A stretch of 64,000 nt of DNA from an uncultured Clostridia bacterium (GTDB lineage: Bacteria; Bacillota; Clostridia; UBA1381), in assembly GCA_947631235.1 (NCBI GenBank), contig CANRKO010000001.1, positions 372,001 through 436,000 of the forward strand. The letters run 5' to 3'. Within the stretch, counting starts at the first letter, position 1. Every line of letters begins with the position of its first letter. The position numbers were made by a program, and so were the translations under genes. This document shows, piece by piece, positions 33,761 to 42,516 of the stretch. Under the pieces are notes generated by a model. The model saw only the letters and a program-made list of their open reading frames with translations. It did not search any database and was not told the origin of the DNA.

Positions 33761-35547
33761 TATTTCCACTCGACCGCAAGACCGAGTGTTTCGGCAACAA
33801 AGCGGACGGGAATGTATGTTCTGTCGTTCTTGATGATTACCGAGGTGTCCATTTTAACGTCTTTTCCGTTGACGGTCATAACGTCGCTGCCGTACCTAAG
33901 GGTTATCACGTCGCCACCCTCGCGCGTAACTGTCGCGGTTTTAGTGTCCCCGTTCCAGTCAACACTGCAGTTGAGCATTTCCGCTACGGCGCGTATCGGC
34001 ACCTGTGTGCGGTCGTTATCGTCAACAAACGGCTTTGCGTCGGGAAAATCAACAGCCCTGCCATCAACACTTATCGACATGTCCGCGCCGTTTACTTCGA
34101 GCGTTTTCGGTGCGGGCGTGGGAGTTGTCTGCGGCTTTGTGTTAATGTCCAAATTTTTATCGAGAGGCGTGTCGGTGAACGCCGCGGGTGATGCGTTCAC
34201 GCTCTTGGCAATATTTACGCTTTCCCCGGACAGTTTCGTACACAGTTGAAACGCGTTGCCCGCTATACTTTTCACACCATCCTCAACGGTTAATTTTTCA
34301 AGCTCCGCGCATGAGTAGAAGGCTCTTTCCTCAACCTTCTCAATCGTTTTCGGAACGGTCAGCTCCTTTATATGCGAACCCGCGAAACACATGGCGGGAA
34401 TTACCTTTATATTCGGCGAAAACGTCACCGTGTCTATATCCGAGTTTCGAAACGCGCGGTCGCCCAAAACCGTTACACTGTCGGGAATTACGGGATTTTT
34501 GTCTGTGCCGTTGTATGCGGCGAGATAGTTACCGTCAAAAATAACAAACTCGTCCTCAACCGTTTTTTGATATTCCTGTCCCCACGCAGTGCCTGCAAGC
34601 TGGTCGTAAAGCTCCTTTGTAATTTCACCGCCGAATGTTATCTTCGACAGATTATCGCAGGCATAAAATGCATTATTCGGCTTGTTCATAACGCTTTTCG
34701 GTATGTACGCCTTTGTGAGCGACTTGCATCCCTTAAACGTTTCATAACCTATGCTTTCCAGTGAATCGGGCAGCTTTATCTCTTTGAGCGGAGTATATCC
34801 GAAAGCCTGTTCGTTTATTTCCTTCAATTTCGACGGAAGATTTATTTGCTCGATGCCTGTCTTGTAAAAGGCGTACTCACCTATATATTCAAGATTTTTC
34901 GGCAAATTGACGTTTTTAAGATTTTCGCATGATTTAAATGCGGAATTTTTGATGTACAAAACACTGTCCGGCAATTCGACATCGGTTAAATTTTTACAAT
35001 CCCCGAACGCCGACACTCCGACCGCCTGCACACCGTCCTCTATATGCACCTCTTTAAGACTTGTGCAGTCAAAGAAACACATTTCGGGTATTTCTTTAAG
35101 CGTTGAGGGTATATTTACACTTTCCAACGACGGACATTCACGGAAAATGAATTCGCCTTCCTTTAAGGTGTTCGGCAAGCGGAGCGAGGTAAGATTTTCC
35201 GCGAAGTCAAAGCCGCATTGGTCGATTTTTTCTATACCGTCCTCGAATGTTATGCTTTTTATTTTGGCGCGGGTTTTCTCGTCCTTGTTCGTGAAATATA
35301 TCCCACTCACGGTTTTAACGGGATAGCCGTCCATTTCTGCGGGAAATACAAGCGCATCGGTCTGTATCGCGTTTACGTCCGTGATTACGGCGTACCCGTC
35401 AACTACGTCATAATCGAATTTCGCCAATGTCTCGCCGTTTTCGTCGGTCATGGTATACCTTTCCGCATATATGCCAATCGGCAGCGCGATACTAATACAG
35501 GCTGTCAGAAAAATGCTTGTAAGTGTAATTGCAAAAAACTTTTTCAT
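33760..35547 (-). CDS. Secreted leucine-rich-repeat protein with copper-amine-oxidase-type stalk domain (paralogue 1)
   Basis: A 595-residue exported protein. The signal peptide (about 1-28, MKKFFAITLTSIFLTACISI) has a Cys, but not a clear lipobox. BspA-type (LRR_5) repeats fill about 60-470 (units such as LTDVELPDSVLYIKNSAF). A Pro/Thr linker (TTPTPAPKT) leads to a C-terminal domain (about 480-595) like the copper amine oxidase N-terminal stalk domain, with VPIRAVAEMLNC and YIPVRFVAETLGLAVEWK. The start is ATG 35547 after an AGGAAG SD; the open frame extends further upstream, but that part is promoter DNA. It probably sits on the surface for adhesion or protein binding (inference). There is no sortase motif. 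Confidence 0.8.
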   Translation of the reverse strand: MKKFFAITLTSIFLTACISIALPIGIYAERYTMTDENGETLAKFDYDVVDGYAVITDVNAIQTDALVFPAEMDGYPVKTVSGIYFTNKDEKTRAKIKSITFEDGIEKIDQCGFDFAENLTSLRLPNTLKEGEFIFRECPSLESVNIPSTLKEIPEMCFFDCTSLKEVHIEDGVQAVGVSAFGDCKNLTDVELPDSVLYIKNSAFKSCENLKNVNLPKNLEYIGEYAFYKTGIEQINLPSKLKEINEQAFGYTPLKEIKLPDSLESIGYETFKGCKSLTKAYIPKSVMNKPNNAFYACDNLSKITFGGEITKELYDQLAGTAWGQEYQKTVEDEFVIFDGNYLAAYNGTDKNPVIPDSVTVLGDRAFRNSDIDTVTFSPNIKVIPAMCFAGSHIKELTVPKTIEKVEERAFYSCAELEKLTVEDGVKSIAGNAFQLCTKLSGESVNIAKSVNASPAAFTDTPLDKNLDINTKPQTTPTPAPKTLEVNGADMSISVDGRAVDFPDAKPFVDDNDRTQVPIRAVAEMLNCSVDWNGDTKTATVTREGGDVITLRYGSDVMTVNGKDVKMDTSVIIKNDRTYIPVRFVAETLGLAVEWK

Positions 35548-35586
35548 TTCCAAACTTCCTTTCCCATGAACTTTCAATATATTCAC

Positions 35587-35615
35587 ATTATAACACCTCT
35601 CCCAAATTATTTCAA
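35587..35615 (-). promoter_or_regulatory. Promoter of LRR paralogue 1
   Basis: Minus strand TTGAAA (35610-35615), 17 bases, TATAAT (35587-35592). It gives this gene its own start in the 113-base gap. Confidence 0.65.
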
Positions 35616-35660
35616 CAACCTTGTCAAATTCGGCAGGGGTTTTGTCATAACGATACTCTG

Positions 35661-37364
35661 TCACTTCCACTCGACAGCAAGACCTAGCGTTTCTGCAACA
35701 AAGCGGACGGGAATATATGTTCTGTCGTCTTTTATGATTACCGAGGTGTCCATTTTAACGTCTTTACCATTGACGGTCATAACGTCGCTGCCATACTTCA
35801 GTGTTATCACATCGCCGTCCTCACGCGTAACGGTCGCCGTTTTAGTGTCCCCGTTCCAGTCAACACTGCAGTCGAGCATTTCCGCTACGACGCGTATTGG
35901 CACCTGCGTGCGGTCGTTATCGTCAACGAACGGTTTTGCGTCGGGGAAATCAACCGCTTTGCCGTCAACGCTTATCGACATATCCGCGCCGTTTACTTCG
36001 AGCGTTTTCGGTTCGGGCGCGGGTGACGGCGTGAGCGTTTCCTCCGGCTTTGCCGTGGGCTCAGGTGTTGCTGCGGGAGTGGGTGTCGGTTCCGGTGCGG
36101 GCGATTTGTCCGTGTTTACACCGTTATCCGCAAGCATTTTATAGAAATAATCCAGGTTGTTTTCCACATCCTCAAAGGAGTAAAAATCCTTTGACAGCTT
36201 TATGGCATTGTCCATGATTATAACGTTTTCCCTTGTCAGAAAACCACTCTCGGGAAATGCCGAACCAACCTCCGACGCTCCCTCAAAGGTTACTTTTTCA
36301 ATCAACTCACATTCCCTGAACGCGCCGTCGCTTACCGTTTTCACATTTTCGGGTATCGTGACCTCTTTGAGCGTCGTATAAGCGAACGCGCTCGTCTCTA
36401 TACTTTCAAGCGATTTCGGAAGTGTGACTGTATCCATATCGCGGTACGCGAAGGCATATTCGGTAATTGATTTTATACCTTCCGGCACGGCGGGATTTTT
36501 ATCGTCGCCGAGATATTTTAACACAGTGTCCTCCGCAGCGGCAAAATCCTTATAACCGCCCAGACTTTTATCGGTTTTGCCTTTTAGGTACTTCTCCCTG
36601 CACCATACCGAATCTCTGACGGCTTTATAGATTTTAACGGTCATATCGGAGTTAAATGTGATCTCATTCGCTCTTAACACAGGCGGCTCGTCAAGCATCG
36701 CGTCGGGAATATTGATCTCCTTTACTTCCGTTCCCGCAAACCAGCCGCGTCCGTCATCGGTTTTGTTTGACAAACTGTCCGACAGATGTACCTTGTCAAG
36801 CCGACCGCAGTCGGAAAATGCGCTGTTACCCATGTATGTAACGGTGTCGGGGATAATCAAATCGCCCGAAAGAGCCGTATCGCGGCAGAAGGCGTAATCG
36901 CCGATCGACTGCAGTCCGTCAGAAAACTCTATTGATTTCAGTTTGGGACAATCCCTAAACGCGTAATCATCAATTTTTACAATCGTGGACGGAAGTAACA
37001 CGCGTTCAAGGTTTGCGCAGCCGTCCAGAAAATGATACGGTATTTCCGTTACGCCTTCCCTGATTTCAACTTCCTTTAAGCTGTTTAGCTTTGCCGATTC
37101 GCCGGTAAGGCTTAAATCGAGTTCCACATCCTTATTTATAATTAGCTTTGTTATGGGCGCGCCCGCAGTTCCGGCAGGGGTCAAAGCGTTTAAAACGCTG
37201 CCCTCGGGTATTTCACATATACCGGTCGTGCCTACGTAATCGACAATTATATTCGTACCGTTGACATATATAAAATCGTCTTTATGGTCTTCCGTGTCGG
37301 CGGCAGCTGCGCTCACCGTTGCAAGTATTGTAATTATAATCATCAGTGATAATATTTTTTTCAT
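35661..37364 (-). CDS. Secreted leucine-rich-repeat protein with stalk domain (paralogue 2)
   Basis: A 567-residue exported protein with signal peptide (about 1-22, ending AAAADT), BspA-like LRR repeats (about 50-400) and a long Pro/Thr/Glu linker (PEPTPTPAATPEPTAKP). Its C-terminal stalk domain of about 115 residues is almost identical to that of the downstream paralogue, including the end ETLGLAVEWK. The conserved DNA word TTTAGTGTCCCC (35841-35852) occurs at the same place in both. The start is ATG 37364 after the SD GGGAGGA. A recent tandem duplication or gene conversion between the two stalks is likely. Confidence 0.8.
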   Translation of the reverse strand: MKKILSLMIIITILATVSAAAADTEDHKDDFIYVNGTNIIVDYVGTTGICEIPEGSVLNALTPAGTAGAPITKLIINKDVELDLSLTGESAKLNSLKEVEIREGVTEIPYHFLDGCANLERVLLPSTIVKIDDYAFRDCPKLKSIEFSDGLQSIGDYAFCRDTALSGDLIIPDTVTYMGNSAFSDCGRLDKVHLSDSLSNKTDDGRGWFAGTEVKEINIPDAMLDEPPVLRANEITFNSDMTVKIYKAVRDSVWCREKYLKGKTDKSLGGYKDFAAAEDTVLKYLGDDKNPAVPEGIKSITEYAFAYRDMDTVTLPKSLESIETSAFAYTTLKEVTIPENVKTVSDGAFRECELIEKVTFEGASEVGSAFPESGFLTRENVIIMDNAIKLSKDFYSFEDVENNLDYFYKMLADNGVNTDKSPAPEPTPTPAATPEPTAKPEETLTPSPAPEPKTLEVNGADMSISVDGKAVDFPDAKPFVDDNDRTQVPIRVVAEMLDCSVDWNGDTKTATVTREDGDVITLKYGSDVMTVNGKDVKMDTSVIIKDDRTYIPVRFVAETLGLAVEWK

Positions 37365-37396
37365 TATATACCGTCCTCCCCTTCCATAGCACACAT

Positions 37397-37798
37397 TTAT
37401 TGTACGCTTTCCAATATGCCCGTAACAAATCTTGTCGGTACATACGTAAAGTCATCAATCAGTTTCGCGGCAGTATTAAGCTGTATAATATCGTCGTTCT
37501 TCTTGACAGCATCATCACCTATTTTTATTTCAATATGAGTGCCGTCCTTGTCAAGCTTTGCGGTTTGATTTGTGCCGTCCCACTCTATATTAAAGTTGAG
37601 TTTCTCCGCTATTGCTCTTATCGGAACGCAGTTGATACCGTCCTCATCCGTTACTGCCTTTAAATTTTCGACAGATATGCTCGTCTCACCAATCCAGAAA
37701 AAGTGTACGCTTTCGGACGATTGTTCCGGTGCAGCCATCGTATTTATTGCTGTGAGAATTACCGCAAGTGTAACGACCATCGAAATAAATTTTTTCAT
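37397..37798 (-). CDS. Small secreted stalk-domain protein
   Basis: A 133-residue exported protein: signal peptide (about 1-23) then a single copper-amine-oxidase-type stalk domain with CVPIRAIAEKLNFNIEWDG and FTYVPTRFVTGILE. It lacks LRR repeats and, compared with the paralogues, the final strand is altered (GILESVQ). It is the first gene of the minus-strand cassette and has its own strong promoter. It could be a truncated relative or a partner subunit. Confidence 0.75.
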   Translation of the reverse strand: MKKFISMVVTLAVILTAINTMAAPEQSSESVHFFWIGETSISVENLKAVTDEDGINCVPIRAIAEKLNFNIEWDGTNQTAKLDKDGTHIEIKIGDDAVKKNDDIIQLNTAAKLIDDFTYVPTRFVTGILESVQ

Positions 37799-37830
37799 GT
37801 TCCGTCTCTCCTTTTATTACATTTGGTTAT

Positions 37831-37859
37831 ATTATAACACAAAATACAATTTGTGTCAA
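37831..37859 (-). promoter_or_regulatory. Promoter and operator candidate of the LRR/stalk cassette
   Basis: Minus strand TTGACA (37854-37859), 17 bases, TATAAT (37831-37836). The palindrome ACACAAA-6-TTTGTGT (37837-37856) fills the spacer, a natural position for a repressor. It lies between the divergent stalk gene and the XRE regulator. Confidence 0.75.
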
Positions 37860-37931
37860 TATACATAACATATAAAGACGTGTATGTTGACATATTATTT
37901 ATGTATAATTAAAAAAAGGAGGGGCTATGCC

Positions 37932-38213
37932 ATGATACATGAAAGAATAAAAATGTTGCGTGAACAGTACAATTACAGTCAGGCGGATTTGGCTAAGCAT
38001 TTGGGTATCGCGAGAACAAGTGTACTCGCATGGGAAAATCAAACGTCAGTGCCTTCGATGAAACACATAATTGAAATGGCGAAATTGTTTCGTGTAACCA
38101 CCGACTATCTTTTGGAAGTTGATAATAAAAGATTATTGTCCCTTGAAGGACTTACGGACGAAGAAATCAATATTATATGCGGATTGCTCAATTATTTCGA
38201 TAAATCCGAATAA
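37932..38213 (+). CDS. Small XRE-family helix-turn-helix regulator
   Basis: A 93-residue DNA-binding protein. The helix-turn-helix (about 5-60) reads MLREQYNYSQADLAKHLG, IARTSVLAWENQTSVPS, then FRVTTDYLLEVDN; a short C-terminal tail follows. The start is ATG 37932, 7 bases after the SD AGGAGGGG (37917-37924). It diverges from the surface-protein cassette and probably represses it through the 37837-37856 palindrome (inference). It ends 22 bases from convergent luxS. Confidence 0.85.
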   Translation: MIHERIKMLREQYNYSQADLAKHLGIARTSVLAWENQTSVPSMKHIIEMAKLFRVTTDYLLEVDNKRLLSLEGLTDEEINIICGLLNYFDKSE

Positions 38214-38235
38214 TACGTTTCCCCGTCCGTAGGTG

Positions 38236-38706
38236 TCAGGATTTGTTGACTTGTTCGTAATCGAATATGGTTGTGAGCGGCTCTATTACGCCGAGATATT
38301 CGCGGCATGCGTTTTGCGCCTTTTCGAGATTGAGCGACCTGTAATTTCCACATTCAATCTCACTCGCGCCGAACACCTCTCCCCTATGGTCTATGGTCTT
38401 TTTGAGTATGTCCTTGACCGTTTCAAGCGTCTTTTCAGGCGTTACCGTGTCTCGGACGAGCAAATAAAAACCTGTTTGGCAGCCCATTGGTCCAAAATAT
38501 ACCACCTCGTCCTTAATATCGCTGTTGCGCGCAAACGTGGCGAGCATATGCTCTATCGTGTGCATCGTTTCGTTGTCGAGGTAGCCGCCTTGGTTCGGCT
38601 TGACAAAGCGTAAATCGTACGTCACAACGTCGCCGTCGGTACGCGAAATGTATATGCCTTTGCCGAGTTTTCTGTGGTCGACCCTAAAGCTTTTAATTTT
38701 TTCCAT
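38236..38706 (-). CDS. luxS: S-ribosylhomocysteine lyase LuxS
   Basis: Cleaves S-ribosylhomocysteine to homocysteine and DPD, the precursor of autoinducer-2. The protein has 156 residues. The metal site is His49 and His53 (HTIEH) with Cys119 (ECGNY); GPMGCQTGFYL carries the catalytic Cys76. It follows mtnN with a 1-base gap, so the two steps of SAH detoxification are cotranscribed. No clear terminator lies between it and the convergent XRE gene. Confidence 0.97.
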   Translation of the reverse strand: MEKIKSFRVDHRKLGKGIYISRTDGDVVTYDLRFVKPNQGGYLDNETMHTIEHMLATFARNSDIKDEVVYFGPMGCQTGFYLLVRDTVTPEKTLETVKDILKKTIDHRGEVFGASEIECGNYRSLNLEKAQNACREYLGVIEPLTTIFDYEQVNKS

Positions 38707-38707
38707 T

Positions 38708-39400
38708 TTATTGTACTTCCTCCAAAAATTTTGTTATAATCGCGACGCTGTTAGCGGCGGCTTTTTTTGCGAAAGTCGGATAATCGTCAACGCTTTCCTC
38801 ATTCGCGCCGTCCGACAGTGCGCGTATTACCGCGAACGGTACGCCGTTCATCGCGGCTGCGTGACCTATTGCCGCGCCTTCCATTTCGGCGGCTATGGCG
38901 TTAAACTCCGATTTTATCGCGGTGCGCTGCTCCTGCGTGCTTATAAATTGGTCGCCGGACGCTATAACGCCGCGCTCGTAATTTAACCCGAGCGCCTTCG
39001 CAGCGGCGCATATCATATCAGTTACGCTCAAGTCGGTCTTAATGTAAACCGTGTTAAGTCCCAATATAAAGCCCTTCGGATCGCCTATAGGCGTTGTGTC
39101 CATGTCGTGCTCGCACACAGCGTCCGCGACGGCAATGTCGCCTATGCCGAGTTGGTCCGACAGTCCGCCCGCCACGCCAACGTTTATAATGCAGTCGGGT
39201 GAATATCGCAGTATCATCGTCTGCGCGCACACGGCGGCGTTTACCTTGCCCACGCCCGCAACAGCGACAACGGTATCCGCGCCGTTAATGCGTCCTTTGT
39301 AAAATTCCATACCGCTCACCTTGTCGGTAACGGCGTTATCCATCATGTCCTTAAGCGCCCTTACTTCAATATCCATCGCGCCTATTATTCCTATCCTCAT
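38708..39400 (-). CDS. mtnN: 5'-methylthioadenosine/S-adenosylhomocysteine nucleosidase
   Basis: Removes adenine from MTA and SAH, feeding LuxS. The protein has 230 residues. Typical segments are MRIGIIGAMDIEV, NVGVAGGLS, ASGDQFIS, AAEMEGAAIGHAA and IRALSDGANEES (catalytic Asp). An AAAGGAG SD precedes ATG 39400, and the strong promoter at 39422-39451 drives mtnN-luxS. Confidence 0.96.
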   Translation of the reverse strand: MRIGIIGAMDIEVRALKDMMDNAVTDKVSGMEFYKGRINGADTVVAVAGVGKVNAAVCAQTMILRYSPDCIINVGVAGGLSDQLGIGDIAVADAVCEHDMDTTPIGDPKGFILGLNTVYIKTDLSVTDMICAAAKALGLNYERGVIASGDQFISTQEQRTAIKSEFNAIAAEMEGAAIGHAAAMNGVPFAVIRALSDGANEESVDDYPTFAKKAAANSVAIITKFLEEVQ

Positions 39401-39421
39401 TATATCAGCTCCTTTACTCTC

Positions 39422-39451
39422 ATTATACTATGACGTTTCGCCGCGTGTCAA
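39422..39451 (-). promoter_or_regulatory. Promoter of mtnN-luxS
   Basis: Minus strand TTGACA (39446-39451), 18 bases, TATAAT (39422-39427). Confidence 0.8.
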
Positions 39452-39479
39452 CGGTCTGTTTGCCAAAATTCGCCGACCT

Positions 39480-39508
39480 TTGACAAGACGGCAATAATAG
39501 TGTATAAT
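39480..39508 (+). promoter_or_regulatory. Promoter of the exonuclease gene
   Basis: TTGACA (39480-39485), 17 bases, TATAAT (39503-39508). Both hexamers are perfect. Confidence 0.85.
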
Positions 39509-39531
39509 AATTGGCGTTAGGAGAGAGTAAG

Positions 39532-40152
39532 ATGGATTTTGTGGCAATAGACTTTGAAACGGCTATGTCGAACTTCACGAGCGTGTGCAGTCTCGGCATA
39601 TGCGTTGTGGAGAATAATATTATAACGGACAGGAAGGAAATACTTATAAGACCCGAGCCGTTTGAGTTTAACGAGTACAATATAAAAATACACGGTATCA
39701 CGCCCGATATGGTCGCGGACAAGCCCACGTTCGATATGTACTGGGACGAGATTAAGCCGTATCTTGACGGCAAGACGGTCATAGCGCATAACGCGGATTT
39801 CGACGTGGGCGTGCTGTGCGCGACACTGGAATATTTCGGTATACCGCGCCCGACCTTTACATATTTATGTACCGTCAAGCTGTCGCAGAAGGCGTACCCG
39901 GAGCTTGAAAGTCACAAGCTTAACAACCTGTGCGACGCGCTCGGGATAAAATTTCACCACCACAGGGCGTACGACGACGCTTACGCCTGCGCGTGCGTCA
40001 TGCTGAGGATTTTGGAGGATTACAGCCTGTTAAATTTAGCCGAGGTTGAGGAGTGCTTTGACATCGGTATAGGACATCTTACGCCCGACTCGCACCGCAA
40101 ATTCACCAAGAACAAGCATAAGCGCAAGCGTGAGGATAACACGGCAAATTGA
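39532..40152 (+). CDS. DEDD 3'-5' exonuclease (DNA polymerase III epsilon-like)
   Basis: A 206-residue exonuclease domain protein. The DEDD residues are readable: Asp7 and Glu9 in AIDFETA, the IAHNADFD motif, and HHHRAYDDAYACA (DEDDh His and Asp). The C-terminus is basic (KFTKNKHKRKRED). It could proofread, or degrade DNA or RNA in repair; it is not a full PolC. The start is ATG 39532 with SD AGGAGAG, rather than the longer open frame from 39511. Confidence 0.88.
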   Translation: MDFVAIDFETAMSNFTSVCSLGICVVENNIITDRKEILIRPEPFEFNEYNIKIHGITPDMVADKPTFDMYWDEIKPYLDGKTVIAHNADFDVGVLCATLEYFGIPRPTFTYLCTVKLSQKAYPELESHKLNNLCDALGIKFHHHRAYDDAYACACVMLRILEDYSLLNLAEVEECFDIGIGHLTPDSHRKFTKNKHKRKREDNTAN

Positions 40153-40216
40153 CCTTGCGGTGACAATTTGCATAATTATTTGAGATAAAAACAATCTAAA
40201 TCTTGCAACTTGCATA

Positions 40217-40245
40217 TTGACAAACGATTTTTTTAAGATTATAAT
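40217..40245 (+). promoter_or_regulatory. Promoter of glnN
   Basis: TTGACA (40217-40222), 17 bases, TATAAT (40240-40245). Transcription should start near 40252, giving a leader of about 140 bases. Confidence 0.85.
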
Positions 40246-40251
40246 TATATC

Positions 40252-40376
40252 ATAATTCGGATTAGAAAAATTCAATAGCAGGTTTTTGATAGAACAAAGG
40301 TGTTTTATATTGAAATAGATATAATTCACCTTTTTTTCTTAGATACTCAAAAGCCTGCCGTTGTAAATTAAAAATC
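40252..40376 (+). promoter_or_regulatory. Structured glnN leader, candidate ANTAR antitermination target
   Basis: A hairpin TTTTTG-ATAGAA-CAAAGG (40283-40300) has a six-base loop with A at 1 and G at 4, the known signature of ANTAR-bound RNA. Its 3' strand overlaps the 5' strand of the terminator (AAAGGTG, 40296-40302), so the two are mutually exclusive. A further pairing, GCAGG (40278-40282) with CCTGC (40354-40358) plus TTTTGA/TCAAAA, can enclose the region. The first hairpin of the usual ANTAR pair is not clear. Confidence 0.55.
40296..40338 (+). terminator. Attenuator terminator in the glnN leader
   Basis: AAAGGTG-TT-TTATAT pairs with ATATAA-TT-CACCTTT (40327-40333 outer strand), followed by T7. 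It lies before the gene, so it can only be regulatory. Confidence 0.8.
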
Positions 40377-40392
40377 AGGAGGTATGGTAAAA

Positions 40393-42468
40393 ATGAGTAA
40401 AGTTGATGAAATGTTCGGTAGCAAGGTGTTTAACCTGCCCACGATGAAGGAGCGTCTGCCCAAGGATATTTACAAGTCGCTCGTAAAGACGATCAACGAC
40501 GGTACAAGGCTCGATATAAACGTTGCCAACGCCGTTGCGCACGCCATGAAGGAGTGGGCTATCGAAAACGGCTGCACGCATTACACGCACTGGTTCCAGC
40601 CGATGACGGGTCTTACAGCCGAAAAGCATGACGCGTTCATTCAGCCGACCGAGGACAGAACGGTATTTATGGAGTTTTCGGGTAAAGAACTCGTTATGGG
40701 CGAACCCGACGCCTCGTCCTTCCCTTCGGGCGGTCTTAGAGCAACATTTGAGGCGAGAGGCTATACCGCATGGGATCCGACGTCGTTCGCGTTTATAAAG
40801 GGTCATTCGCTGTACATACCGACCTCATTCGTTTCGTATACGGGCGAGGTGCTCGATAAAAAGACTCCGCTGCTCCGTTCGGAGGCGGCTATTGACAGGG
40901 CGGCTAAGAGAGTTCTTGCGCTGTTCGGCAAGCACCCGAAACGTGTTGTTGCCTACGTGGGTCCCGAGCAGGAGTACTTCCTTGTTGACAAAAAGCTTAG
41001 AAATCAGCGTAAAGACCTTCTTCTTACCGGCAGAACGCTGTTCGGCGCAAAGCCGGCAAAGGGTCAGGAGATGGACGACCACTATTTCGGTCAAATCAAG
41101 GAGCGCGTCGCAAACTTCATGCGCGAGGTTGACGAGGAACTTTGGAAACTCGGCGTACTGGCTAAGACAAAGCATAACGAGGTTGCTCCGGCACAGCACG
41201 AGATCGCGCCCGTATTCGCGACCACAAACATTTCAAACGACCATAACCAGCTTACAATGGAAATATTAAAGACTGTTGCTGATCATCACGGTCTGTACTG
41301 CCTGCTCCATGAAAAGCCCTACGAGGGTATCAACGGTTCGGGTAAGCACAACAACTGGTCGATCGGTACGTCCGACGGCGAACTTTTGTTTAAGCCCGGC
41401 AAGAACCCGCAGGACAACGCGCAGTTCCTTCTATTCCTCGCGGCTGTTATAAAGGCTGTTGACGATTACGCGGATATTTTGAGAGCATCCGTTGCAACGG
41501 CTGGTAACGACCACAGACTCGGCGCGAACGAAGCCCCTCCGGCTATTATCTCGATTTACCTCGGCGACCAGCTTGCGGCTGTTGTTGATAAGCTCGTTAA
41601 GCACAAGGGTATTAAGTCCGACGAGGGTTCGGTTATCGCCACGGGCGTTGACTCGCTCCCCGACATCGAGAGAGATACGACCGACAGAAACAGAACGTCG
41701 CCGTTCGCGTTTACGGGTAACCGTTTCGAGTTCCGCGCACCGGGTTCAAGACAGTCTATCGCCGGTATCAACATTGTAATAAACACCATCGTTGCGCAGA
41801 CGCTTACGGAAATTGCGGACGCACTCGAAGGCAGCAAGGATATCAAGAAGGACGCGTTCGACCTTGCCGTTAAGATTTTCTCCGACCACAACAGAATTAT
41901 ATTTAACGGTAACGGTTACAGTGACGAGTGGGTTGAAGAGGCTGAAAAACGCGGTCTCGACAATCTCAAGACCACGCCGGACGCACTCCCCCACTTCGTA
42001 TCGCAGAAGTCTATCGACCTGTTCACAAAGCAGGAGGTATTTACCGAGGTTGAGGTTAAGACGCGCGGTGAGATTATGATGGAGGAATACGACAACACGC
42101 TCCACTTTGAGATGCTCACTATGCTTGAAATGGCTAAGCAGGAAATTCTCCCCGCTTGCCTGAAGTATACAAAGTTCGTAACCGACGATCTCGCGTCGAA
42201 GAAGGCGCTCGGTCTTGACGCTCCCAACGAAAAAGAAAGAGCCGAAAAACTTACATCTCTTACCGAGGCTCTTATGGAGAAGATCGACGCTCTCGATGCG
42301 GCTACGGCAGTTCCCGACGAGGACGCTTACGCAATCGGTATGTATTACAAGAACACCGTTATCCCCGCCATGGACGCGCTGCGTAAGGTTGCCGACGAGC
42401 TTGAAACGATCGTTTCAAAGGAATACTGGCCCTTCCCCACTTATACGGAACTTCTGTATCACGTATAA
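40393..42468 (+). CDS. glnN: Glutamine synthetase type III (GlnN)
   Basis: ATP-dependent formation of glutamine from glutamate and ammonia. The protein has 691 residues, the GSIII size (GSI has about 450). GSIII-type segments include [69 protein letters not shown] and [20 protein letters not shown]. The start is ATG 40393, 10 bases from the SD AGGAGG (40377-40382); ATG 40384 is too close. Expression is probably controlled by the attenuating leader. A strong terminator follows. Confidence 0.95.
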   Translation: MSKVDEMFGSKVFNLPTMKERLPKDIYKSLVKTINDGTRLDINVANAVAHAMKEWAIENGCTHYTHWFQPMTGLTAEKHDAFIQPTEDRTVFMEFSGKELVMGEPDASSFPSGGLRATFEARGYTAWDPTSFAFIKGHSLYIPTSFVSYTGEVLDKKTPLLRSEAAIDRAAKRVLALFGKHPKRVVAYVGPEQEYFLVDKKLRNQRKDLLLTGRTLFGAKPAKGQEMDDHYFGQIKERVANFMREVDEELWKLGVLAKTKHNEVAPAQHEIAPVFATTNISNDHNQLTMEILKTVADHHGLYCLLHEKPYEGINGSGKHNNWSIGTSDGELLFKPGKNPQDNAQFLLFLAAVIKAVDDYADILRASVATAGNDHRLGANEAPPAIISIYLGDQLAAVVDKLVKHKGIKSDEGSVIATGVDSLPDIERDTTDRNRTSPFAFTGNRFEFRAPGSRQSIAGINIVINTIVAQTLTEIADALEGSKDIKKDAFDLAVKIFSDHNRIIFNGNGYSDEWVEEAEKRGLDNLKTTPDALPHFVSQKSIDLFTKQEVFTEVEVKTRGEIMMEEYDNTLHFEMLTMLEMAKQEILPACLKYTKFVTDDLASKKALGLDAPNEKERAEKLTSLTEALMEKIDALDAATAVPDEDAYAIGMYYKNTVIPAMDALRKVADELETIVSKEYWPFPTYTELLYHV

Positions 42469-42478
42469 TAGATATTAC

Positions 42479-42511
42479 AAAAAGAGGATTGCTTTGGCAA
42501 TCCTCTTTTTT
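42479..42511. terminator. Bidirectional terminator glnN / pyrD
   Basis: AAAGAGGATTGC (42481-42492) and GCAATCCTCTTT (42497-42508) with flanking A and T runs. It ends both convergent transcripts. Confidence 0.9.
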
Positions 42512-42516
42512 AGTCC

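Noticed and set aside
35548-35670. N-terminal extension of the LRR protein (41 extra codons)
   Set aside because: The extension covers a good promoter and has no SD; the signal peptide starts at 35547.
37887-37909. TTGACA and TATAAT upstream of the XRE gene
   Set aside because: The spacer is only 11 bases, too short for sigma-A; I could not define the XRE promoter with confidence.
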